Shown in pieces: positions 35,744 through 44,478 of a DNA stretch of 64,000 nt. The stretch is taken from positions 1-64,000 of the forward strand of contig NZ_RCNR01000013.1 in assembly GCF_009725985.1 (NCBI RefSeq), in the 5' to 3' direction. The notes under the pieces were generated by a model, which did not search any database, was not told the DNA's origin, and worked only from the letters and a program-made list of their open reading frames with translations. The DNA comes from Zobellia amurskyensis (GTDB lineage Bacteria; Bacteroidota; Bacteroidia; Flavobacteriales; Flavobacteriaceae). Every line of letters starts with the position of its first letter. Within the stretch, counting starts at the first letter, position 1. The translations under genes were made by a program, and so were the position numbers.

Positions 35744-35786
35744 AAGCCCTTCTTTATATTCTGTAATAAGTAAAGAAGGGTTTTTT
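35744..35786 (+). terminator. Terminator after queA
   Basis: CCCTTCTTTA pairs with TAAAGAAGGG (ending at 35780) and is followed by six Ts. The loop is about 14 bases. It lies 13 bases before the GTG start of rlmN. Confidence 0.85.
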
Positions 35787-35798
35787 AGCTTCTAAAAT

Positions 35799-36839
35799 GT
35801 GAAGACACAAAAAAAAGATATACGGGCACTTACTAAAGAACAACTGCGAGATTTTTTTGTTTCCAATGGAGATAAAGCTTTTCGGGGTAACCAGGTGTAT
35901 GAATGGCTATGGCAAAAAGCGGCCCATTCTTTTGAAGGAATGACCAATGTTTCAAAGGAAACTAGGGATATGCTCGAAGCCAATTTTGTGATCAACCACA
36001 TTAAGGTAGACCAAATGCAACGTAGTAGTGACGGTACCATAAAAAATGCCGTAAGATTACATGATGATTTAGTGGTGGAATCTGTACTTATTCCTACTAA
36101 AACCAGAACTACGGCCTGTGTTTCAAGTCAAGTGGGGTGCAGTTTAGATTGTAGATTTTGTGCTACTTCGCGCCTTAAACGTATGCGTAATTTAAATCCT
36201 GATGAAATTTACGATCAGGTAGTCGCTATAGACAATGAAAGTCGTCTGTATTTTGATAAGCCTTTGAGCAACATTGTTTTTATGGGTATGGGTGAGCCGC
36301 TCATGAACTATAATAATGTATTGAAGGCCATAGACAAGATTACTTCTCCGGAAGGCTTGGGAATGTCTCCTAAACGTATTACGGTTTCTACATCTGGTGT
36401 GCCTAAGATGATACGTAAAATGGCAGATGATGAAGTGAAGTTTAAACTAGCAGTTTCTTTACACTCGGCTATTGATGATATACGCACCTCTATAATGCCT
36501 TTTAATGCCACTTTTACTTTAGCTGACCTTCGGGAAGCGTTAGAGTATTGGTATGCTAAGACAAAAAGTAGAATCACTTATGAGTATGTTGTTTGGGAGG
36601 GAATCAATGATTCTCAAACAGATGTAGACGCCTTGGTGAACTTCTGCAAATTTGCACCTTCTAAGGTAAATCTTATAGAGTACAACCCCATTGATGATGG
36701 GGAATTTCAACAGGCGTCAAATAGTGCAATAGATATGTACGTTAATACCTTGGAAAGAAATGGTATTGTGGTAACCGTTCGTAGGTCGCGGGGTAAGGAT
36801 ATTGATGCAGCTTGTGGTCAATTGGCTAATAAACAATAA
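35799..36839 (+). CDS. rlmN: 23S rRNA (adenine-C2) methyltransferase RlmN
   Basis: A 346-residue radical-SAM enzyme that methylates A2503 of 23S rRNA and A37 of some tRNAs. The cluster ligands are C114, C118 and C121 (CSLDCRFC). The methyl-transfer Cys pair is C107 and C339. An in-frame stop lies two codons upstream, and the overlapping ATG at 35797 is out of frame and stops at once, so GTG 35799 is the start. It follows the queA terminator. Confidence 0.95.
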   Translation: MKTQKKDIRALTKEQLRDFFVSNGDKAFRGNQVYEWLWQKAAHSFEGMTNVSKETRDMLEANFVINHIKVDQMQRSSDGTIKNAVRLHDDLVVESVLIPTKTRTTACVSSQVGCSLDCRFCATSRLKRMRNLNPDEIYDQVVAIDNESRLYFDKPLSNIVFMGMGEPLMNYNNVLKAIDKITSPEGLGMSPKRITVSTSGVPKMIRKMADDEVKFKLAVSLHSAIDDIRTSIMPFNATFTLADLREALEYWYAKTKSRITYEYVVWEGINDSQTDVDALVNFCKFAPSKVNLIEYNPIDDGEFQQASNSAIDMYVNTLERNGIVVTVRRSRGKDIDAACGQLANKQ

Positions 36840-37020
36840 GAACCTTAAGGTTTTGTTTTACTCCTAGGCTAACTTAAATCTTGTGCTTTTCTTTAGCTGA
36901 AATTCTTAATAAAGATATCTTTTGTACTTTTTGTGATTACTGGTCCAACCATACAATCTACTCTTTTCTTTTTTCCTAAATTTATGCGCTAAAGCAGGTA
37001 GCAAGCAAAAATCAATTTTT

Positions 37021-37998
37021 TTGAAAATAGTAGCGCAAATAAAGGAGCCCGTAAACCAAGAGATGGAACTTTTTGAGACAAAGTTCCGTGAGGCTATGTC
37101 TTCAAAAGTGGCGCTACTAAATCGTATTACGTATTATATTGTCAATAGAAAAGGCAAGCAAATGCGGCCTATGTTCGTGTTTCTAACGGCTAAAATGCTT
37201 AATAATGGCACAGTAAACGAACGTACGTATCGTGGAGCATCAGTAATAGAGTTGATTCACACGGCCACCTTAGTTCATGATGATGTTGTTGATGAAAGTA
37301 ATAAGCGTAGAGGCTTTTTCTCTATAAATGCCCTGTGGAAAAATAAGATTGCCGTTTTGGTCGGTGATTATCTGTTGTCAAAAGGGTTGTTGCTATCTAT
37401 AGATAACGAAGATTTTGATCTCTTAAAGATCATCTCCGTGGCAGTACGTGAAATGAGTGAGGGCGAACTGCTGCAAATAGAGAAAGCAAGACGTTTAGAT
37501 ATTACAGAAGATGTTTATTACAATATCATTCGTCAAAAAACAGCAACCTTAATCGCGGCTTGTTGTAGTTTGGGAGCTTGCTCGGTTCAACCGGAATCAC
37601 CGGATGTGGAAACCTTTAGAAAGTTTGGTGAACTGTGTGGTATGGCTTTTCAAATAAAGGATGACCTTTTTGATTATGGTGAAGATAAAATAGGTAAACC
37701 CACTGGAATAGATATTAAAGAGCAAAAAATGACCTTGCCTTTAATTTACACACTCAACACGTGTTCCAAATCGGATAAAAAGTGGCTTATCAATTCGGTT
37801 AAAAATCATAATAAGGATAAGAAGCGTGTAAAGGAGGTAATTGCTTTTGTAAGGAATAATGGTGGTTTGGACTATGCAGTGAAAAAAATGCTACACTTTA
37901 AAGAAGAGGCTTTAAAAATACTAGCGACATATCCTGAGTCTACTTATAGAGACTCTTTAGAGTTGATGGTAAACTACGTGGTGGACCGAAAAAAATAA
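37021..37998 (+). CDS. Polyprenyl diphosphate synthase
   Basis: A 325-residue trans-prenyltransferase, probably the long-chain enzyme for the menaquinone side chain. The first Asp-rich motif is D87-D-V-V-D91 in LVHDDVVDE and the second is FQIKDDLFDYG. The frame starts with TTG (37021), giving MKIVAQIKEPVNQEMELFE, the usual start of this family in flavobacteria. A TAAATTTA -7-like element is at 36977. Chain length cannot be fixed from sequence alone. Confidence 0.93.
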   Translation: MKIVAQIKEPVNQEMELFETKFREAMSSKVALLNRITYYIVNRKGKQMRPMFVFLTAKMLNNGTVNERTYRGASVIELIHTATLVHDDVVDESNKRRGFFSINALWKNKIAVLVGDYLLSKGLLLSIDNEDFDLLKIISVAVREMSEGELLQIEKARRLDITEDVYYNIIRQKTATLIAACCSLGACSVQPESPDVETFRKFGELCGMAFQIKDDLFDYGEDKIGKPTGIDIKEQKMTLPLIYTLNTCSKSDKKWLINSVKNHNKDKKRVKEVIAFVRNNGGLDYAVKKMLHFKEEALKILATYPESTYRDSLELMVNYVVDRKK

Positions 37999-38035
37999 TC
38001 TCCCTAAAGAATAGCTGCTGCTTTTTTATCAATAC

Positions 38036-38082
38036 AAAAAAACCTTCGTAAGACTACCGTGATATTGGCAATTTTACGAAGG
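38036..38082 (-). terminator. Terminator of the SIMPL-domain gene
   Basis: Read on the minus strand, CCTTCGTAA (38082-38074) pairs with TTACGAAGG (38051-38043) and is followed by a run of seven Ts (38042-38036). It lies 28 bases after the stop of the minus-strand gene and may also stop the convergent transcript. Confidence 0.75.
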
Positions 38083-38109
38083 CGAACTCTTCTAACGAAG
38101 TATTTTCTT

Positions 38110-38718
38110 TTACAATAACTCAAAGGAAACAGAAAGATGATATGTTTTTTTCTGCTCTGTGTTTCCGTAATACATAGATTCCACTATTTTCTTCATGTTC
38201 GTATCGTTAATGTATATAGCTTTTCCAATCTTTCTTCCAATTTTTTGAGCAATAGCTGTTGCTTTGCTCTTAGCATCGTCAAAAGCAAGTTTTGCGTATT
38301 CAGCCATTTGTTCACTGCTTAGTTCCGCTTCTAGGTTGGTATCTGACCGTGTAACTCCAATAGCTTTTACGTTCAGGAATTTCTGCATTTCCTCTAAGGA
38401 TTTTGTTTTAAATTCAAACACTGTACCTTCTTTCTCGTAACCCAAAAGAGCGTAATATAGAGGGGCTTCTTTCAACATGCTTTCAGTTATACCGACTTTG
38501 GCCAATTTTTCCATATATCCAGATTTAACCTCTTCAAGGTTCATGGTCTGTGCATCATAATATACATTGTTTAGGCTAACGATCATTTTGCTTGAGTATT
38601 CGGGTGAGATACTATAATCATACGAGCCGTTAACGTTAATGTTGTTTTGAAAGTTGTTTTGTGCGAAAGTCATAAATGAAAAGGTTAGTAGTAAGATGCT
38701 TGATATTAATTTTTTCAT
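38110..38718 (-). CDS. Exported SIMPL (DUF541)-domain protein
   Basis: A 202-residue protein with a signal peptide (MKKLISSILLLTFSFMTFAQ) and a small DUF541-like domain. The family's typical segment AFDDAKSKATAIAQKIGRKIG is near residue 147, followed by a strand at the C-terminus. It is a periplasmic or outer-membrane-associated protein with unclear function. Confidence 0.75.
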   Translation of the reverse strand: MKKLISSILLLTFSFMTFAQNNFQNNINVNGSYDYSISPEYSSKMIVSLNNVYYDAQTMNLEEVKSGYMEKLAKVGITESMLKEAPLYYALLGYEKEGTVFEFKTKSLEEMQKFLNVKAIGVTRSDTNLEAELSSEQMAEYAKLAFDDAKSKATAIAQKIGRKIGKAIYINDTNMKKIVESMYYGNTEQKKTYHLSVSFELL

Positions 38719-38775
38719 GATATTATTTTAAGAAGTGATTGTGTTGAATGATTAACGATGTTTATGGGTAGAAAC

Positions 38776-39201
38776 TTATACAACCGAATATAAAAATGAT
38801 GCAACTATCATCCAGCTTCCTACGGCAATACCCACAATCCCTAATCTACCTTGCTTAGGCGCTATTTTGGCGCGTAGCTCTTCTGCCTTAATACGAGCAG
38901 CTTCACTATTGGATAAGAATAATTTGTTAATTAAGCCTGATCCCAGCATGAAACCAAGTCCTGCTGAAACAACATTGCCGATCAAAAAGGTGGCCCACCA
39001 AATAGGGGAGGTGCTTAACCATCCTAAGTTTAGGATAGCCGTTATGACTCCCCAGACACCCCAAAAGCAGAATATTATTCCAATCCATCCTTGGTAGGGT
39101 TCTACTTTTTCTAGAAGTTCTTTCGCGTTTGGTTTTTTTGATAGCAATAAAGATGGTACGGCTACAATACTTAATAATACTAATGCAATTCCCCAGATCA
39201 T
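38776..39201 (-). CDS. Membrane protein of unknown function
   Basis: A 141-residue protein with about four hydrophobic segments: residues 2-18 ([17 protein letters not shown]), about 35-58 ([19 protein letters not shown]), about 69-90 with Gly-rich [11 protein letters not shown], and the end ([16 protein letters not shown]). It probably packs as a small bundle in the inner membrane. No recognised family. A 7-bp inverted repeat (39263-39284) lies upstream of its start. Confidence 0.55.
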   Translation of the reverse strand: MIWGIALVLLSIVAVPSLLLSKKPNAKELLEKVEPYQGWIGIIFCFWGVWGVITAILNLGWLSTSPIWWATFLIGNVVSAGLGFMLGSGLINKLFLSNSEAARIKAEELRAKIAPKQGRLGIVGIAVGSWMIVASFLYSVV

Positions 39202-39262
39202 AATTTTGTTTTTTAGGTTTGTAATAGGGTTAAAATTCTATAGGGCAAAGTTGGGTTAATGA

Positions 39263-39284
39263 GTCAAGGTGCAATTCCCTTGAC
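39263..39284. repeat. 7-bp inverted repeat upstream of a membrane-protein gene
   Basis: GTCAAGG (39263-39269) and CCTTGAC (39278-39284) are separated by 8 bases. There is no T-run on either side. The spacing would suit a dimeric regulator site or a leader hairpin of the minus-strand gene. Nothing else is recognised in this 211-base gap. Confidence 0.4.
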
Positions 39285-39412
39285 CTAGCTATAATGATAT
39301 CCCTGAAAAAATGGGTGACAAGATTGCAATGTTGTTTAATACAGCTTAAATTCATGTTGATTGAGCAATAGCTTAACAGGGATAAATATTAGTTTTAGGC
39401 AAAATTTCTAAT

Positions 39413-40684
39413 ATGAAAAAAACGCTTTTACTTTTATTAGTTTGTACTTCTTTTATTGCTTGTAAAGAAAAAATGAAGGTTTCAAAGGAGGAAAAAAAAG
39501 ACTGGGCAAATAGTGGCGCTACAACAGTTGAAACAGCTATAGGTCCTTTAGAATTGGTGGCACCTTTTTCATCTAAATCAGTAACGAAGGAGAGCAAGGT
39601 TATAGGTTGGCCAGATGATAAAACACCGGTTGCACCAGAAGGTTTTGAGGTAACGAGGTTTGCAGATGATTTGAAACATCCGCGATGGACGTACATTGCT
39701 CCTAACAAAGATATATTTGTGGCGGAATCGAATACAAAGAACAGTGCCAATCAAATTACGCTACTAAGAGATTCTGATGAAGATGGTATAGTTGATAATC
39801 GCTATATTTTTAGAGAGGGATTGAACCAGAACTTCGGTATGCTGGTAATTGGTGATTTTTTCTACATCGCAAATACGGATGGCCTGTATCGTTATCCATA
39901 TAAGGAGGGGCAAACAAAACTTGAAGGAGATGGAGAGAAAATAGTGGAACTTTCCGCAAGTGGCTATAATAATCACTGGACGCGTAACATTATTACTAAT
40001 AAAGAACGCGATAAAATTTATATTTCTGTTGGCTCGGCCAGTAACGTGGGAGAACAAGGAATGGAGAAAGAAGAACGACGAGCTAATATTCTTGAGGTCA
40101 ATTTAGACGGCACAGGAGAAATCGTTTATGCAGATGGATTACGGAATCCCGTTGGTATGGATTGGAACCCGGTAACAGGGGAATTATGGACAGCGGTAAA
40201 CGAGCGGGACAAAATAGGGGATAACCTAGTGCCGGATTATGTTACGAGTGTTAAGGAAGGTGGTTGGTATGGTTGGCCTTATAGTTATTATGGCAGTATA
40301 AATGACCCGCGATGGGAAGATGACCCACATCAAGATTTGGTAGATAAGGCAATTGTGCCCGATGTTCCTGTGGGGAATCATACGGCTTCTTTAGGTTTCA
40401 CATTTTATACGGCAGATGAGTTTCCTGAGAAATATAAAAATGGGGCTTTTGTAGGTCAGCATGGGTCTTGGAACAGAGCTGTGTTTTCTGGTTATAAGGT
40501 GGTTTTTGTACCTTTTGTTGATGGTAAGCCTCAAGCGCCAAAAGATTTTCTTACTGGTTTTATTGCAGATGAGGAAGCTGGTGAAGTGTATGGAAGACCT
40601 GTTTGTGTAACGGTCGCTACAGATGGTTCTCTTTTAGTGAATGATGATGATAGCGGGATTATATGGAGAATTAAAGCTAATTAG
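39413..40684 (+). CDS. PQQ-dependent sugar dehydrogenase-like lipoprotein
   Basis: A 423-residue lipoprotein (MKKTLLLLLVCTSFIAC, Cys at residue 17) with a six-bladed beta-propeller of the glucose/sorbosone dehydrogenase family. The blades show LRNPVGMDWNPVTGELWTAVNERDKIGDN and GAFVGQHGSWNR. PQQ as cofactor is assumed from the family; the ligands cannot be checked here. It is probably periplasmic or surface-exposed and oxidises sugars. It ends at a terminator-like hairpin within 30 bases. Confidence 0.82.
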   Translation: MKKTLLLLLVCTSFIACKEKMKVSKEEKKDWANSGATTVETAIGPLELVAPFSSKSVTKESKVIGWPDDKTPVAPEGFEVTRFADDLKHPRWTYIAPNKDIFVAESNTKNSANQITLLRDSDEDGIVDNRYIFREGLNQNFGMLVIGDFFYIANTDGLYRYPYKEGQTKLEGDGEKIVELSASGYNNHWTRNIITNKERDKIYISVGSASNVGEQGMEKEERRANILEVNLDGTGEIVYADGLRNPVGMDWNPVTGELWTAVNERDKIGDNLVPDYVTSVKEGGWYGWPYSYYGSINDPRWEDDPHQDLVDKAIVPDVPVGNHTASLGFTFYTADEFPEKYKNGAFVGQHGSWNRAVFSGYKVVFVPFVDGKPQAPKDFLTGFIADEEAGEVYGRPVCVTVATDGSLLVNDDDSGIIWRIKAN

Positions 40685-40708
40685 AGTAATCCTAATTTTT
40701 AAATGGAA

Positions 40709-40742
40709 AATAGTGTCTTATCTTTAGACACTATTTTATTTT
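40709..40742 (+). terminator. Terminator after the sugar dehydrogenase gene
   Basis: AATAGTGTC (40709-40717) pairs perfectly with GACACTATT (40727-40735) across a 9-base loop, and a T-rich tail TTATTTTC follows. It occupies the region of an in-frame ATG at 40703, so that ATG is not the start of dnaG. Confidence 0.75.
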
Positions 40743-40750
40743 CAACTGCT

Positions 40751-42724
40751 TTGATTTCAAAAAATACAATTGATAAAGTTTACGAGACCGCCCGTTTAGA
40801 GGAGGTTATTGGTGATTTTGTACAGTTAAAAAAGTCTGGATCTAATTTTAAGGGTCTCAGTCCTTTTTCAGACGAAAGAACACCCAGTTTCATGGTGTCT
40901 CCGGTGAAACAGATTTGGAAAGATTTCAGTAGTGGAAAGGGAGGTAATGTGGTAGCTTTTTTAATGGAGCATGAGCATTTTACGTATCCTGAAGCCATAA
41001 AGTATTTGGCAAAGAAGTATAATATTGAAATAGAGGAGACCGAGCGGACTGACGAGCAAAAACAGGAAGCGGACGAACGTGAAAGTATGTACCTGGTCTC
41101 AGAGTTTGCCCAGAAGCACTTTGCGCAAATGCTTTGGGATACAGAACTAGGTAAGGCCATTGGGTTAAGTTATTTTAAGGAAAGGGGCTTTACCGAAGAA
41201 ACTATAAAACAATTTAATCTCGGGTATTGTCTTGATCAGTGGGATGGTTTTACAAAGGCCGCGTTCGATGAAGGATATAAATTAAAGTATTTAGAGCAGA
41301 CGGGGCTTACCATTGTAAAACAGGATTCACAAAACCCCAACAACCCCAAAACATTTGATCGTTTTAAAGGAAGAGTAATGTTTCCTATACACTCTATGAG
41401 CGGTAGGGTGCTAGGTTTTGGAGGTCGTATTTTGGGCAATGATAAAAAGGCTGCTAAATACTTGAATTCTCCTGAAAGCGATATTTACCACAAAAGTAAA
41501 GTGCTCTACGGGATTTATCACGCCAAACAATCTATTGCCAAAGAGGATAACTGCTATTTGGTAGAAGGGTATACAGATGTTATTCAATTTTATCAGCGCG
41601 GGATTCATAATGTGGTATCGTCAAGTGGTACGGCACTGACACCGGAACAGATACGTTTGGTCAATAGGTTGACGAAAAATATCACGGTCCTTTTTGATGG
41701 AGATGCAGCCGGTTTAAGAGCGTCTTTGCGTGGTATCGATTTAATTTTGGAGCAAGGTATGAACGTTAAGGTCTGTACTTTCCCTGAAGGGGAAGATCCG
41801 GATAGTTTTGCCAAGAATAATGCGTTAGAAGATGTACAGCTCTATCTAGAGGAGAAATCACAGGATTTTATACAGTTTAAAGCAGGGCTTTTGGCGCAAG
41901 AAGCAGCCAATGATCCCATAAAGAGAGCAGATACGGTTAGGGATATCATACAAAGTATTTCTAAAATACCGGATGCTATTAAGCGCGAAATTTACATTCA
42001 GGAATGCGCTAACATCATGAAAGTTTCAGAAGGTGTTCTGTTTACCACATTGGCGCAAATGGGTAAAAAAGGGTCTTCTGATGCTCCTAAAAAGCAGGAG
42101 CAAAAAGCTTTTGATGTAGTTAAGAATGAAGTTCCCCAAGAGAAAGTAGACGTCCAATATTTGTTAGAGCGAAAAATAATAGAGCTTTTATTGTTGTACG
42201 GAGATGAAAAACAGGAGTTCGAAGATTTAGTGCTCAAAGAAAGTGAATCCGGGGATTTAGTCCTGGAACCTGAATCTATAGAGGCAAAGGTGTACGAGAA
42301 GATATTTTTGGATTTACAGGATGATGAGATTGAATTGGCCAATGAGCAGTTCCGTAAAATTTACTACAAACTTATTGAAGCATTGAACCAAGATGAGGAC
42401 TTTACCATTAGTGTATTTTTAAGTGGTCTTGATCAGCAATTGGTGTCAGAAGTATCTTCAATTTTAATGGAGGAGGAAAAATATACTTTACACAGTTGGG
42501 AAAGAAAGGACATTTATCCGAAAGCTAAGAAAGTAGGGGTGGCTCAACTTGTAAGTGAAACCATTTTAACTTTACGGTGCTTTCTAATTAAGAAACGGAT
42601 GACCGCTTTGCAGGATAACACCAAGGAAAGTCAGCAAGATCATAGGGAAACTCTTGAGGAAATCATGAATTATTTACAGCTGAATAAATTACTCAACAAG
42701 AAGCTTAATAGGGTGTTTTCTTAA
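40751..42724 (+). CDS. dnaG: DNA primase without zinc-binding residues
   Basis: A 657-residue primase when started at TTG 40751 (MISKNTIDKVYETARLEEVI, the normal N-terminus). Order: CHC2-like domain (residues 1-95), the Toprim core (VEGYTDVIQFYQRG, DGDAAG), and a C-terminal helicase-binding region. The zinc-ribbon positions are altered: GLSPFS for GLCPFH (S37, S40) and DFSSGKGG for HCFGCGKGG (D58, S61), so no zinc can be bound. The rest of the domain is conserved. I recall this being usual in flavobacteria. It makes RNA primers for replication. Confidence 0.93.
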   Translation: MISKNTIDKVYETARLEEVIGDFVQLKKSGSNFKGLSPFSDERTPSFMVSPVKQIWKDFSSGKGGNVVAFLMEHEHFTYPEAIKYLAKKYNIEIEETERTDEQKQEADERESMYLVSEFAQKHFAQMLWDTELGKAIGLSYFKERGFTEETIKQFNLGYCLDQWDGFTKAAFDEGYKLKYLEQTGLTIVKQDSQNPNNPKTFDRFKGRVMFPIHSMSGRVLGFGGRILGNDKKAAKYLNSPESDIYHKSKVLYGIYHAKQSIAKEDNCYLVEGYTDVIQFYQRGIHNVVSSSGTALTPEQIRLVNRLTKNITVLFDGDAAGLRASLRGIDLILEQGMNVKVCTFPEGEDPDSFAKNNALEDVQLYLEEKSQDFIQFKAGLLAQEAANDPIKRADTVRDIIQSISKIPDAIKREIYIQECANIMKVSEGVLFTTLAQMGKKGSSDAPKKQEQKAFDVVKNEVPQEKVDVQYLLERKIIELLLLYGDEKQEFEDLVLKESESGDLVLEPESIEAKVYEKIFLDLQDDEIELANEQFRKIYYKLIEALNQDEDFTISVFLSGLDQQLVSEVSSILMEEEKYTLHSWERKDIYPKAKKVGVAQLVSETILTLRCFLIKKRMTALQDNTKESQQDHRETLEEIMNYLQLNKLLNKKLNRVFS

Positions 42725-42766
42725 TTGCTCTACCGGGAGAAAGTAGGATTCTTAAATGTTAGGCAT

Positions 42767-42796
42767 AAAAAAAACCCCAACGAAAACATCAGGGTC
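42767..42796 (-). terminator. Terminator of the response regulator gene
   Basis: Read on the minus strand, ACCCTGATG (42795-42787), loop TTTT and CGTTGGGGT (42782-42774) form a 9-bp stem with several G-U pairs, then a T-run of eight bases. It lies about 25 bases after the stop. Confidence 0.7.
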
Positions 42797-42821
42797 TATG
42801 CGTGCTACGAAAATTTACTTT

Positions 42822-43451
42822 CTAGTAAAGTTCTAGTGCTTTTGCTTGTTGCAAAAGGTCCACCATGTTGTCTACGTTTAATTTTTTCATCAAACGAGCT
42901 TTGTAGGTGCTCACCGTTTTTTCGTTTAAGTTCAAGCCGATGGCTACATCTTTGTTACGCTTACCGCTGGCCAATAATTTAAGTACCTCAACTTCACGAG
43001 TAGAAAGTTTTCTAAAAAACCTTCTTGGTTTCTGGGTACCTTCATCAAAGGCTAAACGTTGCGCAAGCTCATTTGTAATGAACATGTTGCCTTCGCTTAC
43101 TTTTTTTACTGCTGTTATGATGTAGTCTATGTCTGAGGCTTTTGAAAGATATCCAAAGGCACCTGCGCGAATAGTACTTAATGCATATACGTCTTCAGAT
43201 TGACCGCTATACATTAATACTCTTACACTTGGGTGTTCTTTTTTGATTTTTCGCAGCGTGGCAATTCCGTTAATTTCCGGAATGTCCATCTCCAGCATTA
43301 CTACATCAGGATTTGATTTCTCCAATTTTTCGAAGAGCTCAGAAGTAGTGGATACCGCTCCCACTATTTCAAATCCATTAGCAGATTCAAGAACATTAGT
43401 CACTCCCATTCTAATAATGGGATGGTTGTCTGCAATTAATACTTTAATCAT
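42822..43451 (-). CDS. LuxR-type response regulator with Glu at the phosphoacceptor site
   Basis: A 209-residue two-domain regulator: receiver (residues 1-120) and LuxR/NarL-type helix-turn-helix (about 145-205, LSTREVEVLKLLASGKRNKDVAIGL and on). The phosphoacceptor Asp is Glu here: the strand reads PDVVMLEMDIP, with E54 where NarL-type proteins have Asp. The codon is GAG at 43290-43292. The other acidic residue (D8) and the K in the LSKAS loop remain. Glu may mimic the phosphorylated state, so the protein may be always active or use another signal. No histidine kinase lies nearby. Confidence 0.9.
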   Translation of the reverse strand: MIKVLIADNHPIIRMGVTNVLESANGFEIVGAVSTTSELFEKLEKSNPDVVMLEMDIPEINGIATLRKIKKEHPSVRVLMYSGQSEDVYALSTIRAGAFGYLSKASDIDYIITAVKKVSEGNMFITNELAQRLAFDEGTQKPRRFFRKLSTREVEVLKLLASGKRNKDVAIGLNLNEKTVSTYKARLMKKLNVDNMVDLLQQAKALELY

Positions 43452-43618
43452 GTTGATAGTTTTAATCTAGATATAAACGTTCCAAGTACGTCTAAAATAC
43501 TGACATGCAATGTAAGGTTTAAATATCTAATTACTTAAACAAAATTGGTGTTTTTTTCATAAAAATAGCCTGTTTTATGAATTTATTCGATTAGATTACC
43601 GTATTTGCGGATATATTG

Positions 43619-44407
43619 CTAAAATAGGCTGTGCGGAATTTCGCAAACAGGTATCGGATTCATCTTGTGCTTGTTAGCTGAATTGAGTTTCATGTATATT
43701 AAGAATACTTCCTTCTCTCTGCCAGTAAAATCTTTCTCGTTTTTTCCTTCATCCTGCATTTTCATAGCCCATTCTAGCTCTGGATAGCTAGCGCCTATTT
43801 GGTCTTCATCGGTTCTGTCATCTCCCCAAAGACCGTCAGTAGGGGCTGCTTTTTGAATGTCGGTATTGATATTCAGATATTTGGCTATTTCGTAAACTTG
43901 GGTCTTTAAAAGGTCTGCAATGGGGCTTAAGTCTACTCCTCCGTCACCATATTTGGTGTAAAATCCTACACCAAAGTCTTCCACCTTGTTTCCTGTCCCC
44001 GCAACTAAATAACCTTCTAGTGCAGCAAAATAGTAAAGTGTGGTCATTCGTAACCTTGCCCTTGTGTTTGCTAATGACATAAAACGGTCTTCTTCATTCT
44101 CTACTTTTGGAAGGGAAGCTACAAGACTGTCAAAAACAGGGGTAAGATTAACCGGTTGTCTTTTTACTTGGTCAAAATTGGCTTGAAGCCAGTCAATATG
44201 CCTTGAAGCACGGGACGCTTGGGTTTCTGCTTGATGTATGGGCATTTCCAAGCACATAAGCTCAAGACCGGTTCTTGCACAGAGTGTAGAGGTAACCGCA
44301 GAGTCTATTCCTCCTGATATTCCTATGACAAAACCTTTCATATTTGCATTTACTGCATATTCCTTTAACCAGTGTACTATGTAATCTACTACCTTTTCTG
44401 TCTGCAT
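43619..44407 (-). CDS. nadE: Ammonia-dependent NAD+ synthase
   Basis: A 262-residue NAD synthase that amidates deamido-NAD. The ATP PP-loop is S31-GGIDS36, followed by FGVGFYTKYGDGGVDLSPIADL. The glutaminase domain is missing, so ammonia is the nitrogen donor. It is divergent from gldB, a linkage also found in other flavobacteria. Confidence 0.94.
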   Translation of the reverse strand: MQTEKVVDYIVHWLKEYAVNANMKGFVIGISGGIDSAVTSTLCARTGLELMCLEMPIHQAETQASRASRHIDWLQANFDQVKRQPVNLTPVFDSLVASLPKVENEEDRFMSLANTRARLRMTTLYYFAALEGYLVAGTGNKVEDFGVGFYTKYGDGGVDLSPIADLLKTQVYEIAKYLNINTDIQKAAPTDGLWGDDRTDEDQIGASYPELEWAMKMQDEGKNEKDFTGREKEVFLIYMKLNSANKHKMNPIPVCEIPHSLF

Positions 44408-44433
44408 AGGATGTTCATTATGTCTAGATCGAC

Positions 44434-44441
44434 TAACTTTG
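44434..44441 (+). promoter_or_regulatory. -7 element of the gldB-gldC promoter
   Basis: TAACTTTG matches the consensus exactly. It is in the gap between the divergent nadE and gldB genes, 37 bases before ATG 44479. No strong TTG is seen at the -33 spacing. Confidence 0.55.
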
Positions 44442-44478
44442 TGAGCTTAAAAATAATGCCTTGCAGTTAAATATTGAA

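Noticed and set aside
40703-40750. ATG 40703 as the start of dnaG
   Set aside because: The stretch is a terminator hairpin with a T-rich tail, and the normal primase N-terminus begins at TTG 40751.
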